From an uncultured Prevotella sp. (lineage in GTDB: Bacteria > Bacteroidota > Bacteroidia > Bacteroidales > Bacteroidaceae): 7,554 nucleotides of DNA. The stretch is taken from NCBI GenBank assembly GCA_900771975.1, contig CAAGPV010000081.1, positions 1 to 7,554 of the forward strand, written 5' to 3'. Under the pieces are notes generated by a model, which saw only the letters and a list, made by a program, of their open reading frames with translations, had not been told where the DNA came from and did not search any database. Of this stretch, positions 6,331 through 7,554 are shown piece by piece (within the stretch, counting starts at the first letter, position 1; each line of letters starts with the position of its first letter). The position numbers and the translations under genes are program-made.

Positions 6331-7110
6331 ATGAACAAACCTAATACAGAGATAAAACGATGGGGCATTGTCGTGGTACAATCACTTAATCCCAACGATG
6401 TCAAAACTGGAGAGAATCTGTATCATGATGTTCTCCAATATAAAGAATATCATAAAAGAGAATCATTCTCTTCCTTTTATGATGTCAATTCCTCTGATGA
6501 TTTCCGTTTGGCAGTACTGGACATTGAAAAATCATTGTCGGAAGGGGATATTCTTACCCTACAACTCGAGACTCACGGCTGTGACGAAGGTATCGGTTTC
6601 AATAATGGAGAAATTCTTAAATGGAAGGATTTCTACGATATCATTAGACCTCTTAATATTAAAACGGGACACTTGTTATTTGTTGTGATGGCTATGTGTA
6701 AGAGTATTGCTATGATTTCTGCGATAAATCCTGAAAAACGTGCTCCATACAGAGCGTTTATCTGTACAACGAGAAAGGTTACTTCTGACGAAATATACAG
6801 AGGCTTTCTCGCCTTTTACGACAAATACTTCAATTTACTAGATATTTCACATGCCCTCACTGCCTTGCAAAATGAAGTGAAGGATGATAATGGGTATTCT
6901 CCTTTTCAAGTATTATCTGCTGAAAGCGTTTTTGACGAAACATTTAATCTTAATAGGAATATTTCTAGTCTGGTGAATAATCAGTTGGAACAATTAAACA
7001 TCCCCATTACTGATTCAACGAGATCAATAATGGCTTATAACATTAAACTGTTACTGGGGAATTTGCATAACAGGTTCTACAACTACTATAATTTCAAAGA
7101 CCTTTATTGA
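6331..7110 (+). CDS. caspase-like (CHAT/C14-type fold) cysteine peptidase homologue
   Basis: A 259-residue soluble protein with the layout of a caspase-fold p20 core. There is a first hydrophobic strand (WGIVVVQSLNPND, 11-23), then DDFRLAVLDIEKSLSEGDIL (56-75), a second strand with the candidate catalytic histidine (LTLQLETHG, H82 followed by glycine), the connecting segment GEILKWKDFYDIIRPLNI (93-110), and a third strand with the candidate nucleophile (LLFVVMAMCKS, C123). A post-core segment (YRAFICTTRKVTSDEIYRGF) and a helical tail follow. HG plus a strand-end Cys separated by about 40 residues is the hallmark of caspases, metacaspases and CHAT domains. I see no signal peptide, second domain or zymogen extension, so control would have to come from a partner; the LRR protein encoded just upstream is the obvious candidate. 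Substrate and activity are unknown. No gasdermin-like gene is present in the window. Confidence 0.7.
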   Translation: MNKPNTEIKRWGIVVVQSLNPNDVKTGENLYHDVLQYKEYHKRESFSSFYDVNSSDDFRLAVLDIEKSLSEGDILTLQLETHGCDEGIGFNNGEILKWKDFYDIIRPLNIKTGHLLFVVMAMCKSIAMISAINPEKRAPYRAFICTTRKVTSDEIYRGFLAFYDKYFNLLDISHALTALQNEVKDDNGYSPFQVLSAESVFDETFNLNRNISSLVNNQLEQLNIPITDSTRSIMAYNIKLLLGNLHNRFYNYYNFKDLY

Positions 7111-7113
7111 TTT

Positions 7114-7554
7114 ATGCTCGAACTCGAACTACAACAATACCTCCGCCGCGAGTACCCACAAGAGAATGCTCGCTGCGAATGGAAGGAATATAAGAATTTG
7201 AAAAACTCTTTCAGTGGGGACGAAAAAGATGATGTCATTTCCTACGTGTCAGCTATAGCCAATATGGAGGGCGGGCATCTTGTGATTGGCGTCAAGGATA
7301 AGACGCCCGTATTTACGGCAATGAAATCAACAAACGATATACTGACTTGTTGAAGACAAACGAAACCCTTTCTCTATGGGATTGCATCTCGCTTGATGCA
7401 GTACAAAAAGGCAGAACCATTCATGAGGATATAGCGCAAGACTTGCTCAAACGTGGACTGATAGAAGGTGAGGCTCCCTATTACAGCATCTCTCTTAGCA
7501 TTGCCAAAAACACGCATCAACTTCCTTCTTACACAAAAACAAAAGGATTGGATA
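7114..7554 (+). pseudogene. AlbA_2 (Schlafen-type) / RecG-like ATP-binding protein gene, internally deleted and frameshifted (runs off the window)
   Basis: From ATG 7114 the first 64 or so codons match the start of an AlbA_2 domain: CEWKEYKNLKNSF, then DDVISYVSAIANMEGGHLVIGVKDKT. This frame soon reaches a TGA at 7351. In the +3 frame, open from 7302, the sequence reads IYGNEINKRYTDLLKTNETL, LDAVQKGRTIHEDIAQDLL and KRGLIEGEAPYYSISLSIAK. From memory of the family, that segment lies after the ATP-binding (HATPase_c_4) region near the C-terminus of proteins of about 500 residues. The join falls at about 7306-7310, where the N-terminal match stops and the C-terminal match starts. The gene has therefore lost most of its middle and its frame. 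Intact relatives are putative DNA- or nucleotide-binding regulators with poorly known roles. The ATG is 3 bases after the caspase-like stop, but GC content differs. The short frame 7114-7353 could still be translated as 79 residues. Confidence 0.75.

Noticed and set aside
6368..6688. 106-codon plus-strand frame inside the caspase-like gene
   Set aside because: It is an alternative frame of the caspase-like gene, whose own frame carries conserved His and Cys motifs. There is no evidence of overlapping coding.
1..7554. CRISPR arrays, tRNA or rRNA genes, insertion-sequence ends
   Set aside because: No regularly spaced direct repeats, no tRNA or rRNA signatures, and no transposase or terminal inverted repeats were visible.

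Overview
The window looks like chromosomal DNA from a Bacteroidales bacterium, most likely Prevotella/Segatella or a close relative. The evidence is a large SusC-like outer-membrane barrel with a carboxypeptidase-regulatory N-domain, an UpxY-type NusG paralogue, a FISUMP-domain protein, a BspA/TpLRR-type leucine-rich repeat protein, and a lack of strong Shine-Dalgarno sites. All supported genes lie on the + strand.

Layout. (1) 1-75 is the 3' end of an unidentified gene. Its stop codon abuts the ATG of (2), an 846-residue TonB-dependent-receptor-like outer-membrane protein (76-2616). (3) 2617-2856 is a 240-base spacer with a weak candidate promoter and no convincing terminator. (4) 2857-3600 is an UpxY/NusG-family antiterminator that starts at TTG or at a later codon. 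(5) 3601-3741 is a spacer carrying adjacent small palindromes. (6) 3742-7110 is a compact three-gene operon: a membrane-anchored FISUMP protein (3742-4602), a leucine-rich repeat protein without a signal peptide (4581-6323, overlapping the previous gene) and a caspase-like cysteine peptidase homologue (6331-7110, 7 nt downstream). (7) 7114-7554 is the remnant of an AlbA_2 (Schlafen-type)/RecG-like ATP-binding gene. It has lost its centre: residues typical of the family N-terminus are joined, out of frame, to residues typical of its C-terminal part. It runs off the window.

The three-gene operon is the notable part. All three products can be modelled on the cytoplasmic side of the inner membrane. 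The FISUMP domain would be anchored by a transmembrane helix followed by a basic segment, the LRR protein has no export signal, and the peptidase is soluble. A binding or recognition module (LRR and FISUMP) next to a caspase-fold effector resembles, in outline, bacterial immune or regulated-death modules. No such function is demonstrated here. Sampled lines of the operon are clearly more AT-rich (roughly 27-33% GC) than the flanking receptor gene (about 45%) and AlbA_2 remnant (about 47-50%), which suggests an acquired cassette. The UpxY-like gene directly upstream may control it, instead of the capsule genes such regulators usually serve; this is inference from position.
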